Origin: Streptomyces griseoruber
Lineage (GTDB): Bacteria > Actinomycetota > Actinomycetes > Streptomycetales > Streptomycetaceae
Assembly (NCBI RefSeq): GCF_001514205.1
Contig: NZ_KQ948772.1
Location: forward strand, 296,705-360,704
Direction: 5' to 3'
Length of the DNA: 64,000 nucleotides
Shown here: piece after piece, positions 23,998 through 32,644 of the stretch
Position numbering within the stretch: the stretch's first letter is position 1
Layout: every line of letters starts with the position of its first letter
Notes under the pieces: generated by a model
Database searches by the model: none
Told to the model about the DNA's origin: nothing
The model's input: only the letters and a program-made list of their open reading frames with translations
Translations under genes and position numbers: made by a program

Positions 23998-25109
23998 CCG
24001 AGAAGCTGCTCAACCACCGTGCCGAGGGCCCCGTTTCCGCGCCCGCGCTGCTGCTCGGCCCCTCGCTGGGCACCTCGTACGCGCTGTGGGACAAGGTCGC
24101 GCCCGAGCTGTCCATCACCCACCGGGTGATCCGCTACGACCTGCCGGGGCACGGCGGCTCCCCCGCCGATCTGATCGGCCCCGGGGCCACCGTCGGCGAC
24201 CTCGCCGCGCTGGTGCTGGCGCTCGCCGACTCGCTCGGCCTGGAACGCTTCGCGTACGCGGGCGTCTCGCTGGGCGGTGCGGTGGGCCTGTATCTCGCGC
24301 TGCACCACCCCGAGCGCATGTCCAAGCTCGCGGTGATCTGCTCCTCGGCCCACTTCAACGGCAGCAGGCCGTGGGAGGAGCGGGCCGCGCAGGTGCGGAG
24401 CGAGGGGCTGGCGAAGCTCGCCGAGAGCGCCGACGCGCGCTGGTTCACCCCCGGATTCACCGTGCCGGAGCTGGTCGCGGACCATCGCGCCGCCGACCCC
24501 GGGGGCTATGCCGCGTGCTGTGACGCGCTGGGCGCGTTCGACCTGCGGGAGCGGCTCGCGGAGATCTCCGTGCCGACCCTGCTGATCGCGGGGCGGCAGG
24601 ATCCGGCGACCCCGCCCGCGCATCTGCGGGAGATCGCGGACGCGGTCCCGGACGCGGCGCTCGTGGAGATCCCGGGCGCCTCGCACCTGGCGCCCGCCGA
24701 GCGGCCCGAGGCGGTGCTGACCGCGCTGCGGGGCCACTTCGACGGCGGGGCCAGGCGGGGCATGGAGGTGCGGCGCCAGGTGCTGGGCGACGCCCATGTG
24801 GACCGGGCGCAGGCCCGGCAGTCCCCGTTCACGGCCCGCTACCAGGACTTCATCTCGCGCTACGCCTGGGGCGAGATCTGGACCGACCCCACGCTCAGCC
24901 GCCGCGAACGCAGCATGATCACGCTGACCGCGCTGGTCGCGCACGGCCACTACGACGAGCTGGCCATGCATGTGCGGGCCGCACTGCGCAACGGGCTGAC
25001 GCCGGACGAGATCGGGGCCGTCCTGCTCCAGACGGCCGTGTACTGCGGGGTCCCGGCGGCGAACTCGGCGTTCGCGGCGGCACAGCGGGTGCTGGAGGAA
25101 GAAGGCTGA
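23994..25109 (+). CDS. pcaL: PcaL: fused 3-oxoadipate enol-lactonase / 4-carboxymuconolactone decarboxylase
   Basis: A 371-residue fusion of PcaD and PcaC, known in actinobacteria. Residues 1-250 are an alpha/beta hydrolase (enol-lactonase) with the nucleophile elbow GVSLGG near residue 91 and the active-site His in GASHLAPAERP. Residues about 255-371 are carboxymuconolactone decarboxylase: RYAWGEIWTDPTLSRRERS, LTALVAHGHYDELAMHV, and LQTAVYCGVPAAN. It therefore turns carboxymuconolactone into beta-ketoadipate in two steps on one chain. TTG 23994 overlaps the pcaB stop. It is the last gene of the operon. Confidence 0.95.
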   Translation: MTEKLLNHRAEGPVSAPALLLGPSLGTSYALWDKVAPELSITHRVIRYDLPGHGGSPADLIGPGATVGDLAALVLALADSLGLERFAYAGVSLGGAVGLYLALHHPERMSKLAVICSSAHFNGSRPWEERAAQVRSEGLAKLAESADARWFTPGFTVPELVADHRAADPGGYAACCDALGAFDLRERLAEISVPTLLIAGRQDPATPPAHLREIADAVPDAALVEIPGASHLAPAERPEAVLTALRGHFDGGARRGMEVRRQVLGDAHVDRAQARQSPFTARYQDFISRYAWGEIWTDPTLSRRERSMITLTALVAHGHYDELAMHVRAALRNGLTPDEIGAVLLQTAVYCGVPAANSAFAAAQRVLEEEG

Positions 25110-25158
25110 CCCCGACGGTGGCAGGCACGGGTCGACGCGATGTGCCTACGGTGGGGGC

Positions 25159-25950
25159 ATGTCCACCATCCTGATCACCGGCGCCACCTCGGGTCTCGGC
25201 CGGTACGTCGCGTTCGAGCTGGTCCGCTCCGGGCACCTCGTGCTCGCCCACGGCCGCGATCCGGACCGTACCCGGGCCCTGGTCGAGGAGCTGGGCGCGG
25301 AGGGCGCGGCGGAGGGGTTCGTCGCCGACCTGGCCTCGCTGGCCCGGGTGCGCGAGCTGGGCGCGCGGGTCGCCGGGGCCCACCCGGAACTCGACGTGCT
25401 GATCAACAACGCGGGCGTGGGCGCCGGTTCACCCGGCTCGGGCCGTGAGGTGAGCGCCGACGGGCACGAACTGCGGCTGGCCGTCAACTACCTGGCACCG
25501 GTGGCGCTGACCCGCGCGCTGCTGCCGGTGCTGCGGGCGAACCCGCCGGCCCGGATCGTCAACGTCGGCTCGCTCGGCCAGGAACCCCTCGACACCGACG
25601 ACCCCGGGTTCACCCGCGGCTACGACGGCTTCGCGGCCTACTGCCGCAGCAAGTTCGCCCTCGCGGCCCACACCTTCGCCCTCGCCGAGGAACTGGCGGA
25701 CACCGGCGTCGCGGTGAACGTCCTGCACCCGGCGACCTTCATGGACACGACGATGGTCCGCGAGGGCGGTGTCACCCCGTGGACCACGGTCGCCGACGGC
25801 GCCCCGGGCGTCCTGGCCCTGGCCACCCGGAGCCTGGGCACGGGCCGCTTCTACGACGGCACGCGCCCGGCCCGCGCCCACGAGGACACGTACGACCCGG
25901 AGGTGCGCGACCGCCTGGCCCGGCTCACCGGTCACCTGCTGACGAACTGA
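25159..25950 (+). CDS. Short-chain dehydrogenase/reductase
   Basis: A 263-residue classical SDR. The Rossmann glycine motif TGATSGLGRYVA is at the N-terminus, LINNAGVG near residue 86, the catalytic Ser in VNVGSLGQ and the catalytic YxxxK as YCRSKFALAAHTFA near residue 162. The region around DTTMV gives no substrate clue. It has its own ATG at 25159, 49 bases after pcaL; there is no strong terminator between them, so partial read-through from the pca operon is possible, but the family suggests no role in that pathway. Confidence 0.88.
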   Translation: MSTILITGATSGLGRYVAFELVRSGHLVLAHGRDPDRTRALVEELGAEGAAEGFVADLASLARVRELGARVAGAHPELDVLINNAGVGAGSPGSGREVSADGHELRLAVNYLAPVALTRALLPVLRANPPARIVNVGSLGQEPLDTDDPGFTRGYDGFAAYCRSKFALAAHTFALAEELADTGVAVNVLHPATFMDTTMVREGGVTPWTTVADGAPGVLALATRSLGTGRFYDGTRPARAHEDTYDPEVRDRLARLTGHLLTN

Positions 25951-25978
25951 CCGGGCCGGCGCCTTGAGCGAGAGGACG

Positions 25979-28654
25979 TCAGCGCGCGCCCAACGCCCTC
26001 TCCGCCTGCTCCACCAGCCCGTCCGCCCCGCAGGTCCGCGCCAGCGTCAGCCCCCGGTTCAGCTCGGACACCGACCGGGACAGGATGCCGTACTCGATAC
26101 GGGCGGCCGCGTGCTCGTACTGGCTGGGCGAGGATTCCAGCAGCGTGACCGCCTGATGCGCCAGCCGCACCGCACGCTGCCCCGTCTCCAGCGCGGCGGC
26201 GCACCGCAGCGCCTCCCCGATCGCGGTGTCGGTGCCGAACCGCTCCGCCCGGCGGCGGACGTCGCCGGCGAGCAGCGCCGCACGGGCCGGGTCCTCGGTC
26301 GCGAGGGCCCGGGCGAGGTCGACCGCCCAGGGGACCATCACCGGGTTGAGGTGGCCGCGGACGGCCGCCGCCTTCTCCGCCTCCTCCAGCTCGTTGATCC
26401 CCTCGGCGGTGCGGCCCACGGCGAGCAGCAGCCGGCCGCGCACCGAGCGCGGGTCGGGCAGCACGATCGTGGACGGGTACGGCGGGGCGAAACCGCACTC
26501 CTCGGCGACCTCCCACGCCTCGTCGACATGGCCGCGGCACAGCAGCACATCGACCAGGTTGCAGGTGGCCGACCAGTACAGGGGCAGTCCGCGGCCGACG
26601 CGCTCGGCGAGCCGGAGGGACTTCCTGAGGGACTCCTCGGCCTCCTTCAGCTTGCCCCGGCGGCGCAGACCGAGGCCGAGGTAGGCGTGCGCGAGGGCGA
26701 GATGGCCGCCGCTCCAGCCGGCCGACTCGTAGGTGCGCAGCGCCTCGTTGAAGAAGGTGTCGGCGCGGTCGAGCCGGTCGGTGTAGGCGTAGGAGCTGGA
26801 CAGCATCATCAGCAGCTCGATGCCCCAGACCTGGTCGGTCCAGCCGAGGCCGGGGGCGAGGCCGCCGTTGACCAGGGCGCGGTCGCAGTACTCGACGACC
26901 TCCTCCGCGTTCTCCCCGCGGGTCACCGCGTCGAAGCCGCGCAGGATGAGCAGGGCCCGCTCGGCGTTGTCGCGGCCGGTGCAGGTCGCGGCGAGGGCGG
27001 CGAGCTGCTCGGAGCGGTTCGGGGAGATCGCCTCGCCCGCGTGCACGCACTCCCACATGAACTGCACGGCCCGCAACCGCATCTTCGCCGGGCCCGGGGC
27101 GAGCCGGTTCGCCTCCGCCTCGACCGTGCGGACGGCCTCCTCCATCTGGTCGTTGTGGAGCAGGGCCTGGGAGAGGCGGTAGACGGCGTCGATCCGCAGG
27201 TCGCCCTCCAGGCCGGGCATGGCGAGCGCGGTGCGCAGATGCTCGACGGTCCGGGCGGGCGCGGTCAGCAGGGTGGCGCAGCCGAGGTCGTACAGCACGC
27301 GTGCGTGGACGTCCGGGTCGGGCGGTTCGGCGAGCGCGCGCTCCAGACAGCGGCGGGCCGCGTCCGGGGCGCCGACCGCGAGGTGTTCACCGGCCGCCCC
27401 GCGCAGCTGTTCGACGAGTTCCTGGTCGCCCTCGGGGTGGACCTGGATGAGGTGCCGGGAGGCGGCCGCGAGGCCCTTGCCGGCCTCGGTGACGATCTTG
27501 GCGGCGATGCCGTGCATCGCGGTGCGCAGGCTGGACGGAATGCTGTCGTAGACGGCGGTGGCGATGAGCGGGTGGACGAACTCCAGGTCCCCCTCGGCGG
27601 CGGGCACGGCGGCCGGGTCGGGTTCGGTGAGGATGCGGGCGGTGCGCAGCAGTTCGGCACAGCGCACCGCGGTGTCGCGGCCCATGACGGCGAGCCGGGA
27701 CGCCTCGTCGATGGAGATGCCGACGCCGCCGAGGATGGCGGCCGCCATGGCGAACCGGGTGGCCTCCACGCCCAGTTCCTCCAGGCGGTCGACGAGTCCG
27801 CCGCCGCGGGCCGCCCGGTTCAGGGGCCGCAGTTCCGCGGCCGAGGCCTCGGTCGGGTCGAGGCCCTTGTCCCTGACCTTGGCGAGGAGTTCGACGGTGT
27901 CGTAGGGGTTGCCGTCGGTGACGGCCCACACCTCGCGGCAGAACGCGGCGTCCGCGTGTTCCCCGAGGGTGGCGCGGGTCAGACCGGCGACGGAGGCCGG
28001 GGTGAGGGTGGTGATGCTGGTGACGCGGGGGCCGGCGGCCTCGCCGATCGCGTCGAGGTGGCGGCCCCGGTCGCCGCCCACCTCCTCGGGCCTGCGGGCG
28101 ACGACGACCAGGACGGAGAGGCGGTCGAGGCGTTCGGTGAAGGCGGCGAGCCAGCGCAGGGTCTCCTGGTCGGCCCAGTGCGCGTCGTCGACCAGCAGGA
28201 CGAGGGGGTAGCAGCGGGTGGCCAGCCGGCTCACGGCGGCGACGAGTCCGTCGCACACGTGCTGCGGGTCCGCGGGGCCGTCGCCGGGTTCCGCGATGCC
28301 GAGCGCGGGGCCCGCGATGTCGTACCAGTCGCCGAGGTATTCGCGGGCCTCCTCGGGCAGCAGCGACAGCAGCGCGGGCTGGAGCAGCTGCCGTACGACG
28401 TTGAAGGGGACGGACCTGAGCGTCTCGCCGCCGCGGGCCGACCAGACGGCGCAGCCCCGGTCCTCGGCGATACGGCGGGTCTCGGCCAGCAACGCGGTCT
28501 TCCCGACTCCGGCCTCGCCCCGGAGCACCAGCAGGTGACCCGAGGAGGACCGGTCGGCGCAGAGCGCGTCCACCGCCCGCGCGATGCCGGCGATCTCGTC
28601 GTCGCGCTCCCACAGGGAAGCCGGGGCGGCCCCCGCCGGCCGTGCCTCCGTCAT
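25979..28654 (-). CDS. LuxR (LAL)-like AAA ATPase/TPR protein lacking the HTH
   Basis: An 891-residue protein with the architecture of large LuxR-type (LAL/MalT-like) regulators. The N-terminal ATPase has Walker A GEAGVGKTALLAETRR near residue 48 and Walker B LVLLVDDAHWAD near residue 140. A long helical TPR-like region then runs to the end. Normally such proteins finish with a LuxR HTH; this one stops at ADGLVEQAERALGAR, just where the HTH should begin. No HTH-like sequence was found in any frame over the 30 bases to the next gene's stop codon, so this is not a simple frameshift. The ATG at 28652-28654 follows GGGGAGG. Function may be STAND-type signalling by protein contact. Confidence 0.85.
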   Translation of the reverse strand: MTEARPAGAAPASLWERDDEIAGIARAVDALCADRSSSGHLLVLRGEAGVGKTALLAETRRIAEDRGCAVWSARGGETLRSVPFNVVRQLLQPALLSLLPEEAREYLGDWYDIAGPALGIAEPGDGPADPQHVCDGLVAAVSRLATRCYPLVLLVDDAHWADQETLRWLAAFTERLDRLSVLVVVARRPEEVGGDRGRHLDAIGEAAGPRVTSITTLTPASVAGLTRATLGEHADAAFCREVWAVTDGNPYDTVELLAKVRDKGLDPTEASAAELRPLNRAARGGGLVDRLEELGVEATRFAMAAAILGGVGISIDEASRLAVMGRDTAVRCAELLRTARILTEPDPAAVPAAEGDLEFVHPLIATAVYDSIPSSLRTAMHGIAAKIVTEAGKGLAAASRHLIQVHPEGDQELVEQLRGAAGEHLAVGAPDAARRCLERALAEPPDPDVHARVLYDLGCATLLTAPARTVEHLRTALAMPGLEGDLRIDAVYRLSQALLHNDQMEEAVRTVEAEANRLAPGPAKMRLRAVQFMWECVHAGEAISPNRSEQLAALAATCTGRDNAERALLILRGFDAVTRGENAEEVVEYCDRALVNGGLAPGLGWTDQVWGIELLMMLSSSYAYTDRLDRADTFFNEALRTYESAGWSGGHLALAHAYLGLGLRRRGKLKEAEESLRKSLRLAERVGRGLPLYWSATCNLVDVLLCRGHVDEAWEVAEECGFAPPYPSTIVLPDPRSVRGRLLLAVGRTAEGINELEEAEKAAAVRGHLNPVMVPWAVDLARALATEDPARAALLAGDVRRRAERFGTDTAIGEALRCAAALETGQRAVRLAHQAVTLLESSPSQYEHAAARIEYGILSRSVSELNRGLTLARTCGADGLVEQAERALGAR

Positions 28655-28941
28655 CCCGCTACCTCCCCAAGTGTCGCCCGGACGACGTACAGAACTCGAG
28701 CGTAGCCGTCCGGAGGCCGCCGTGCAGACAGTCCGCGCAGGTCTTGCCTCCACGAGTGACACCGCGGGCCCCGCTCCGGCCCGACGGGCCTGCGGCGCGG
28801 GCGCCGGAACGTCAACGCCGGGCGACGCGCACCGATTTGACGTCCGATTCGCGCCATCGGCGGGCTCGCCCGCTGCGGCCCGCCGCGGCGGATTCCCCTC
28901 CCTCTCATCCGTCTTTCACCGATGCCTCATACGGTTAGGGC

Positions 28942-29964
28942 ATGACGCAGGTGACTCCTCCCGGGTGGTACCCCGACCCGGGGCAGACAAGTGACGGTCC
29001 CGCCACCGAGCGCTGGTGGGACGGCAAGGCATGGACGGACCAGACCCGCCCCACGGGCTCGGCCGCCGCATGGGGTCCGCCGGCGCAGGCGCCGACCGAC
29101 GGCGCGTATGCGGCGTACCCGGCCTATCCGGCGTACCCGGCACCGCCGGAGGGCACGGGCCCGCGGCGCGGACTGCGCACGGGCATAGCCGTCGCGGCGG
29201 CGGTCGCGGTCCTCGCCAGCATCGGGGTGGGCGTGTACGCGCTGTCCAAGGACGACGGCGGCAGCGGTGGCGGTACGGCGCAGGGGCCGGGCGGCCAGGG
29301 CGGGCCCGGCGGCAACGGCGGGCCCGGCGGCTCGGGCGGCTCGAACGGCGGGCCCGGCGGCTCCGGCGGTTCGGGGGACTCCGGCGGTTCGGGCGGGGCC
29401 TCGCCGTCACCGCAGGAGTCCGAGGCGCCGAAGATCAAGAGCGGGTCGGTGACCGACGCGCTCAACGGGATCAGCATCCCGATCCCGAGCGGCTGGTACG
29501 GGCAGGAGGGCAGCTCCGGCGCGGCCGTGACGTCCGAGTCCTCGTACAAGTGCCCGGGCGACACCTCCAAGTCCTGCACCAAGGGCGGGGTGTACTCCTC
29601 GCCGGTCGAGCTGCTGGGCACCAAGGGCGACACCGCCGAGGAGGTCGCCAAGGCGGACATCGCCGAGAACGCGGAGCAGTCCTACGGCGGCGACACCTAC
29701 GGCGAGATCACCTCGCACCAGGTGCTCGCCTCCAAGGCGGTGACCGTCGCCGGGCAGAAGGGCTATCTGGTGCGCTGGAAGGCGGTCACCAGCAAGGGTG
29801 CCGACGGGTACGTGGAGTCGCTCGCGTTCCCGGCCCCCGCGGACGCCAAGCGGCTGGTGGTGCTGCGGTTCGGTGTGGACGCCGACCAGAGCGTGTCGGT
29901 CATCGACACCATCACGAAGGGCATCAAGGTCGCGTCCGGCGGAGGCAGCGGCACGAACGTGTGA
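28942..29964 (+). CDS. DUF2510 membrane-anchored protein with Gly-rich linker
   Basis: A 340-residue protein. Residues 1-40 are a DUF2510 domain (PPGWYPDPGQTSDGPATERWWDGKAWTDQTRP), followed by a Tyr-Pro-Ala repeat (AYPAYPAYPAP). A single transmembrane helix lies at about residues 77-97 (GIAVAAAVAVLASIGVGVYAL). Next come about 60 residues of Gly/Pro/Ser repeats (GGPGGSGGSGDSGG), then an extracytoplasmic domain of about 170 residues with two cysteines (YKCPGDTSKSC). The topology suggests a cytoplasmic DUF2510 module tethered to an external domain. The Gly linker is low-complexity and length-variable by nature. Function unknown. Confidence 0.87.
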   Translation: MTQVTPPGWYPDPGQTSDGPATERWWDGKAWTDQTRPTGSAAAWGPPAQAPTDGAYAAYPAYPAYPAPPEGTGPRRGLRTGIAVAAAVAVLASIGVGVYALSKDDGGSGGGTAQGPGGQGGPGGNGGPGGSGGSNGGPGGSGGSGDSGGSGGASPSPQESEAPKIKSGSVTDALNGISIPIPSGWYGQEGSSGAAVTSESSYKCPGDTSKSCTKGGVYSSPVELLGTKGDTAEEVAKADIAENAEQSYGGDTYGEITSHQVLASKAVTVAGQKGYLVRWKAVTSKGADGYVESLAFPAPADAKRLVVLRFGVDADQSVSVIDTITKGIKVASGGGSGTNV

Positions 29965-29976
29965 GGCCCACCGATC

Positions 29977-30022
29977 GGCCGGGTGGGGCGCCCCTCCGCT
30001 CAAGGGGGAACCCCACCCGGCC
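29977..30022. terminator. Strong stem-loop between convergent genes
   Basis: GGCCGGGTGGGG (29977-29988) and CCCCACCCGGCC (30011-30022) form a perfect 12-bp stem with a 22-base loop, 12 bases after the DUF2510 stop and 57 before the end of the convergent TetR gene. It can terminate from both sides. Confidence 0.75.
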
Positions 30023-30078
30023 GGGGGGTGCGCGCCGCCCCCGTCCCCACGGTGCGGCGCGAGCAGGTCACCGTCCGG

Positions 30079-30732
30079 TCATCCCGTGGACGGCGGCCTG
30101 GGTCTCTGCGGTGACGGCCTCGCGAGCCCGAGCGCGGGCAGTACGGCGGCCTCCACGAACCGGACCAGGTAGTCCGGGTCGGCGTACTCCCCGTCGACCA
30201 CGGGCCGGGCGCGGACGACGCCGAACATCTGCGCGGGGATGTACTCCAGCGCGGGGTGGTCGGCGGGGATCTCCCCGCGCTCGACGCCGCGCCGCAGAAT
30301 CGCCCGCAGCGCCTCGATCTCCGGGTCGATCAGCGCCTCGCGCAGCGCCCGCGCGAGGTCCTCGTCGCCGTGGACCGCGTGGCCGAGGGCCTGGAGCAGC
30401 GCGCCGTCGTGCGACGACCAGCGTCCCGTGGCCCGTGCGGCCTCGCACAGGTCGCCGACGAGGGAGCCGGTGTCGATGCCGGCCAGCCGTCCGGTCCGGC
30501 GGGAGCGCAGCGCGGCCACGACGAACTGGGGTTTGGTCTTCCACTGCCGGTAGAGCGTGGACTTGCTGCACCGGGTGGTGGCGGCGACGCCCTCCATGGT
30601 GACCGCTTCGTATCCGCACGCGCGGATCTGTTCGAGGACGGCGTCGAAGAACTCCTTCTCACGCTCGGGCGTGATCTTGGAGCGGCGCGTTGCGGCGACC
30701 GGCTCCGGTCCCTCCGCGGCCTGCGACGTCAT
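30079..30732 (-). CDS. TetR-family regulator
   Basis: A 217-residue TetR-type repressor. The N-terminal HTH is clear: EKEFFDAVLEQIRACGYEAVTMEGVAATTRCSKSTLYRQWKTK. The ligand domain has the C-terminal TetR_C pattern with EALIDPEIEALRAILRRGVERGEIP. The ATG at 30730-30732 gives the normal start. It diverges from the PAP2 gene, and the 157-base gap between them contains five operator-like palindromes at 16-bp period, so it very likely represses itself and the PAP2/DMT genes. The inducer is unknown; a membrane-active compound or lipid would fit the target genes. Confidence 0.9.
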   Translation of the reverse strand: MTSQAAEGPEPVAATRRSKITPEREKEFFDAVLEQIRACGYEAVTMEGVAATTRCSKSTLYRQWKTKPQFVVAALRSRRTGRLAGIDTGSLVGDLCEAARATGRWSSHDGALLQALGHAVHGDEDLARALREALIDPEIEALRAILRRGVERGEIPADHPALEYIPAQMFGVVRARPVVDGEYADPDYLVRFVEAAVLPALGLARPSPQRPRPPSTG

Positions 30733-30779
30733 CGCCTCTGCCTCTCTTTCCCTCGCTGTGCTTCCAGTGTGTCGTATCT

Positions 30780-30853
30780 CAATCGATACGCAAGTGTACC
30801 GGTACTCGCTCGTATCGGTACAGTAGCGTATCGGTACGATGCCGTATCGATCG
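30780..30853. promoter_or_regulatory. Array of five 10-bp operator palindromes, 16-bp period
   Basis: Units begin at 30780, 30796, 30812, 30828 and 30844, exactly 16 bases apart: CAATCGATAC, GTACCGGTAC, GTATCGGTAC, GTATCGGTAC, GTATCGATCG. The consensus GTATCGGTAC is a near-palindrome and the second unit a perfect one. The array fills the gap between the TetR gene and the PAP2 gene and overlaps the likely promoters of both. It implies cooperative binding of several repressor dimers. Confidence 0.82.
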
Positions 30854-30889
30854 ATCAAACGCACCACCGTCCAGTGAAGGGGTCGGGGG

Positions 30890-31693
30890 ATGAATGCCCG
30901 CACCGAGCCTGAAGAGGCGGAGCCGGTCCAGCCGGCCCGGCCGCCCATAGTCAGGGAGCTCCTGCTCGTCGCAGGGCTCTTCCTCGTCTACAAGGTGGGG
31001 CGGCAGCTGGCCACGGGCCACACCGCCGAGGCCTTCCGCAACGCCGCTGACGTGTGGCACGCCGAACGCCGGCTGCACCTCCCCGGCGAGGGCGCGGTGC
31101 AGTCCCTGCTGCTGCACGGGGACGTCCTGGTCCGGGTCGCGAACACCTACTACGCGACCGTGCACTTCCCGGCCACGCTGGCCTTCCTGGTCTGGCTGTA
31201 CCTGCGGCGCCCGGCGCACTACGTGTGGGCCCGGCGGGTGCTGGCCGCCGTCACCGCGGCCGCCCTGGTGCTGCATCTGACGTTCCCGCTCGCCCCGCCC
31301 CGGATGCTCGCGGCGGCGGGCCTGACGGACACCGCGCGGGTCTACGGCCCCTCGGTGTACGGGCCGCCGCAGACCGACCAGTTGTCCAACCAGTTCGCGG
31401 CGATGCCCTCGCTGCACTTCGGCTGGGCCCTGATGGTCGCGGTCGGGCTGATCGTGGCGACCCGGTCGCGGTGGCGCTGGCTGTGGCTGCTGCATCCGCT
31501 GGTGACGCTGCTGGTGATCGTGGGGACGGCGAACCACTACTGGCTGGACGCGATCGTGGCGGGGGCCCTGCTCGGCGCGGCGCTCGCGGTGATCCACGTG
31601 CCCGCGCGGACGGCGGCCACCGCCGGCCGCGGCGGCCCGCGGCCCCTCCGGGCGAAGACCGGGGACCACGTCCTGGTGGGGGCGGGCCGGTGA
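30890..31693 (+). CDS. PAP2-superfamily integral membrane phosphatase/transferase
   Basis: A 267-residue polytopic membrane protein of the PAP2 superfamily, inositolphosphotransferase/AUR1-like branch. The three active-site blocks are visible: FPLAPPRM near residue 130, MPSLHFGWA near residue 170 with the catalytic His, and NHYWLDAIVAG near residue 215 with the second His and Asp. About six transmembrane helices surround them. Such enzymes dephosphorylate lipid or isoprenoid phosphates, or transfer phospho-head-groups; the substrate is unknown. The ATG at 30890 follows AGTGAAGGGGTCGGGGG. Its stop overlaps the next gene (GTGA), and it sits under the TetR operator array. Confidence 0.87.
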   Translation: MNARTEPEEAEPVQPARPPIVRELLLVAGLFLVYKVGRQLATGHTAEAFRNAADVWHAERRLHLPGEGAVQSLLLHGDVLVRVANTYYATVHFPATLAFLVWLYLRRPAHYVWARRVLAAVTAAALVLHLTFPLAPPRMLAAAGLTDTARVYGPSVYGPPQTDQLSNQFAAMPSLHFGWALMVAVGLIVATRSRWRWLWLLHPLVTLLVIVGTANHYWLDAIVAGALLGAALAVIHVPARTAATAGRGGPRPLRAKTGDHVLVGAGR

Positions 31694-32637
31694 ACGCCAC
31701 CCTCGTCGCCGTCGTCCTCTCGCTGTTCTCGGCCGTCGCCTACGCGGCCGCGGCCGTCGCCCAGGAGCGGCTGGCCTCCCGCTCCCCCGGCGCCGGGCTG
31801 GTGCGCATGCTGGGCCGGGGGGCCTGGTGGGCCTCGGTGGGGCTGAACGCCTCGGCGGCGCTGCTGCACGTGGTGGCGCTGAAGTACGGTCCGCTGACCG
31901 TGGTGCAGCCGCTGGGCGCGCTGACGCTGGTGGCCGCGGTGCCGATGGGTGCCCGGGTCGCCGGACGGCGGGTCACCCCGGCCGAGTGGCGGGGCACCGC
32001 CTTCACGCTGGGCGGTCTGGGCGCGATCCTGGTCACGGCCTCGGGCCCGGCCCCGGAGAACGCGCTCAGCGGCTCCGAGGCGGTCGCGGTGGCGGGGGCC
32101 ACGGCGGCGGTGATCGGGCTGCTGGCCCGGCCCGGCACCCGGCCCGGACTGCGGCACGCGAGCGCCTCCGGCATCGTCTCCGGGGTCGCCTCGGCGCTCA
32201 CCCAGACGGTGACGGTGGCGGCCACCGACCGCTCGGGCTCACTGCTGAGCGTGCCGGTGATCGGGGTGGCGCTGCTGGTCGCGGCCTTCGCCACGGCCGG
32301 GCTGCTGCTGTCGCAGACCGCCTACCGGGGCGGGCTCGGCGCCCCGCTGGCGATGGTGACGCTGGCCAACCCCGTGGCCGCGGCGACGATCGGGCTGGTC
32401 CTGCTCGGCGAACGGCTCCAGGGCGGGCCGGCCGGTGTGCTGCTCGCGCTGGCGGGGGCGGGGCTCGCCGGGTGGGGTGTGGTGCTGCTGTCGCGGGCCA
32501 CGCCGGAGCCGCTGCCGGTCCACGACGAGGAGCATCCCGTCGCGGCCGTCCTGGCCCTGAGGCCGGAGACGGCCTCCGCCGAACCGGCCCTGCTGCCCCG
32601 GCCCGCGACCGGACCGGAGCACCTCACCCCGCTGTGA
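31690..32637 (+). CDS. DMT/EamA-like membrane transporter
   Basis: A 315-residue membrane protein with nine or ten hydrophobic helices and a 40-residue charged C-terminal tail, resembling the drug/metabolite (EamA-like) transporters. Segments such as KYGPLTVVQPLGALTLVAAVPMG near residue 65 and ANPVAAATIGLVLLGERL near residue 228 are the paired EamA hallmarks. GTG 31690 overlaps the PAP2 stop, so both are under the same TetR-controlled promoter. The substrate is unknown; coupling to PAP2 suggests export or flipping of a lipid-type molecule. Confidence 0.83.
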   Translation: MNATLVAVVLSLFSAVAYAAAAVAQERLASRSPGAGLVRMLGRGAWWASVGLNASAALLHVVALKYGPLTVVQPLGALTLVAAVPMGARVAGRRVTPAEWRGTAFTLGGLGAILVTASGPAPENALSGSEAVAVAGATAAVIGLLARPGTRPGLRHASASGIVSGVASALTQTVTVAATDRSGSLLSVPVIGVALLVAAFATAGLLLSQTAYRGGLGAPLAMVTLANPVAAATIGLVLLGERLQGGPAGVLLALAGAGLAGWGVVLLSRATPEPLPVHDEEHPVAAVLALRPETASAEPALLPRPATGPEHLTPL

Positions 32638-32644
32638 CCGGGCG

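Noticed and set aside
25932..27056. Alternative minus-strand frame that might hold the missing HTH of the LAL-type protein
   Set aside because: The frame reads Arg/Gly-rich shadow sequence without a LuxR helix-turn-helix pattern and overlaps the end of the SDR gene.
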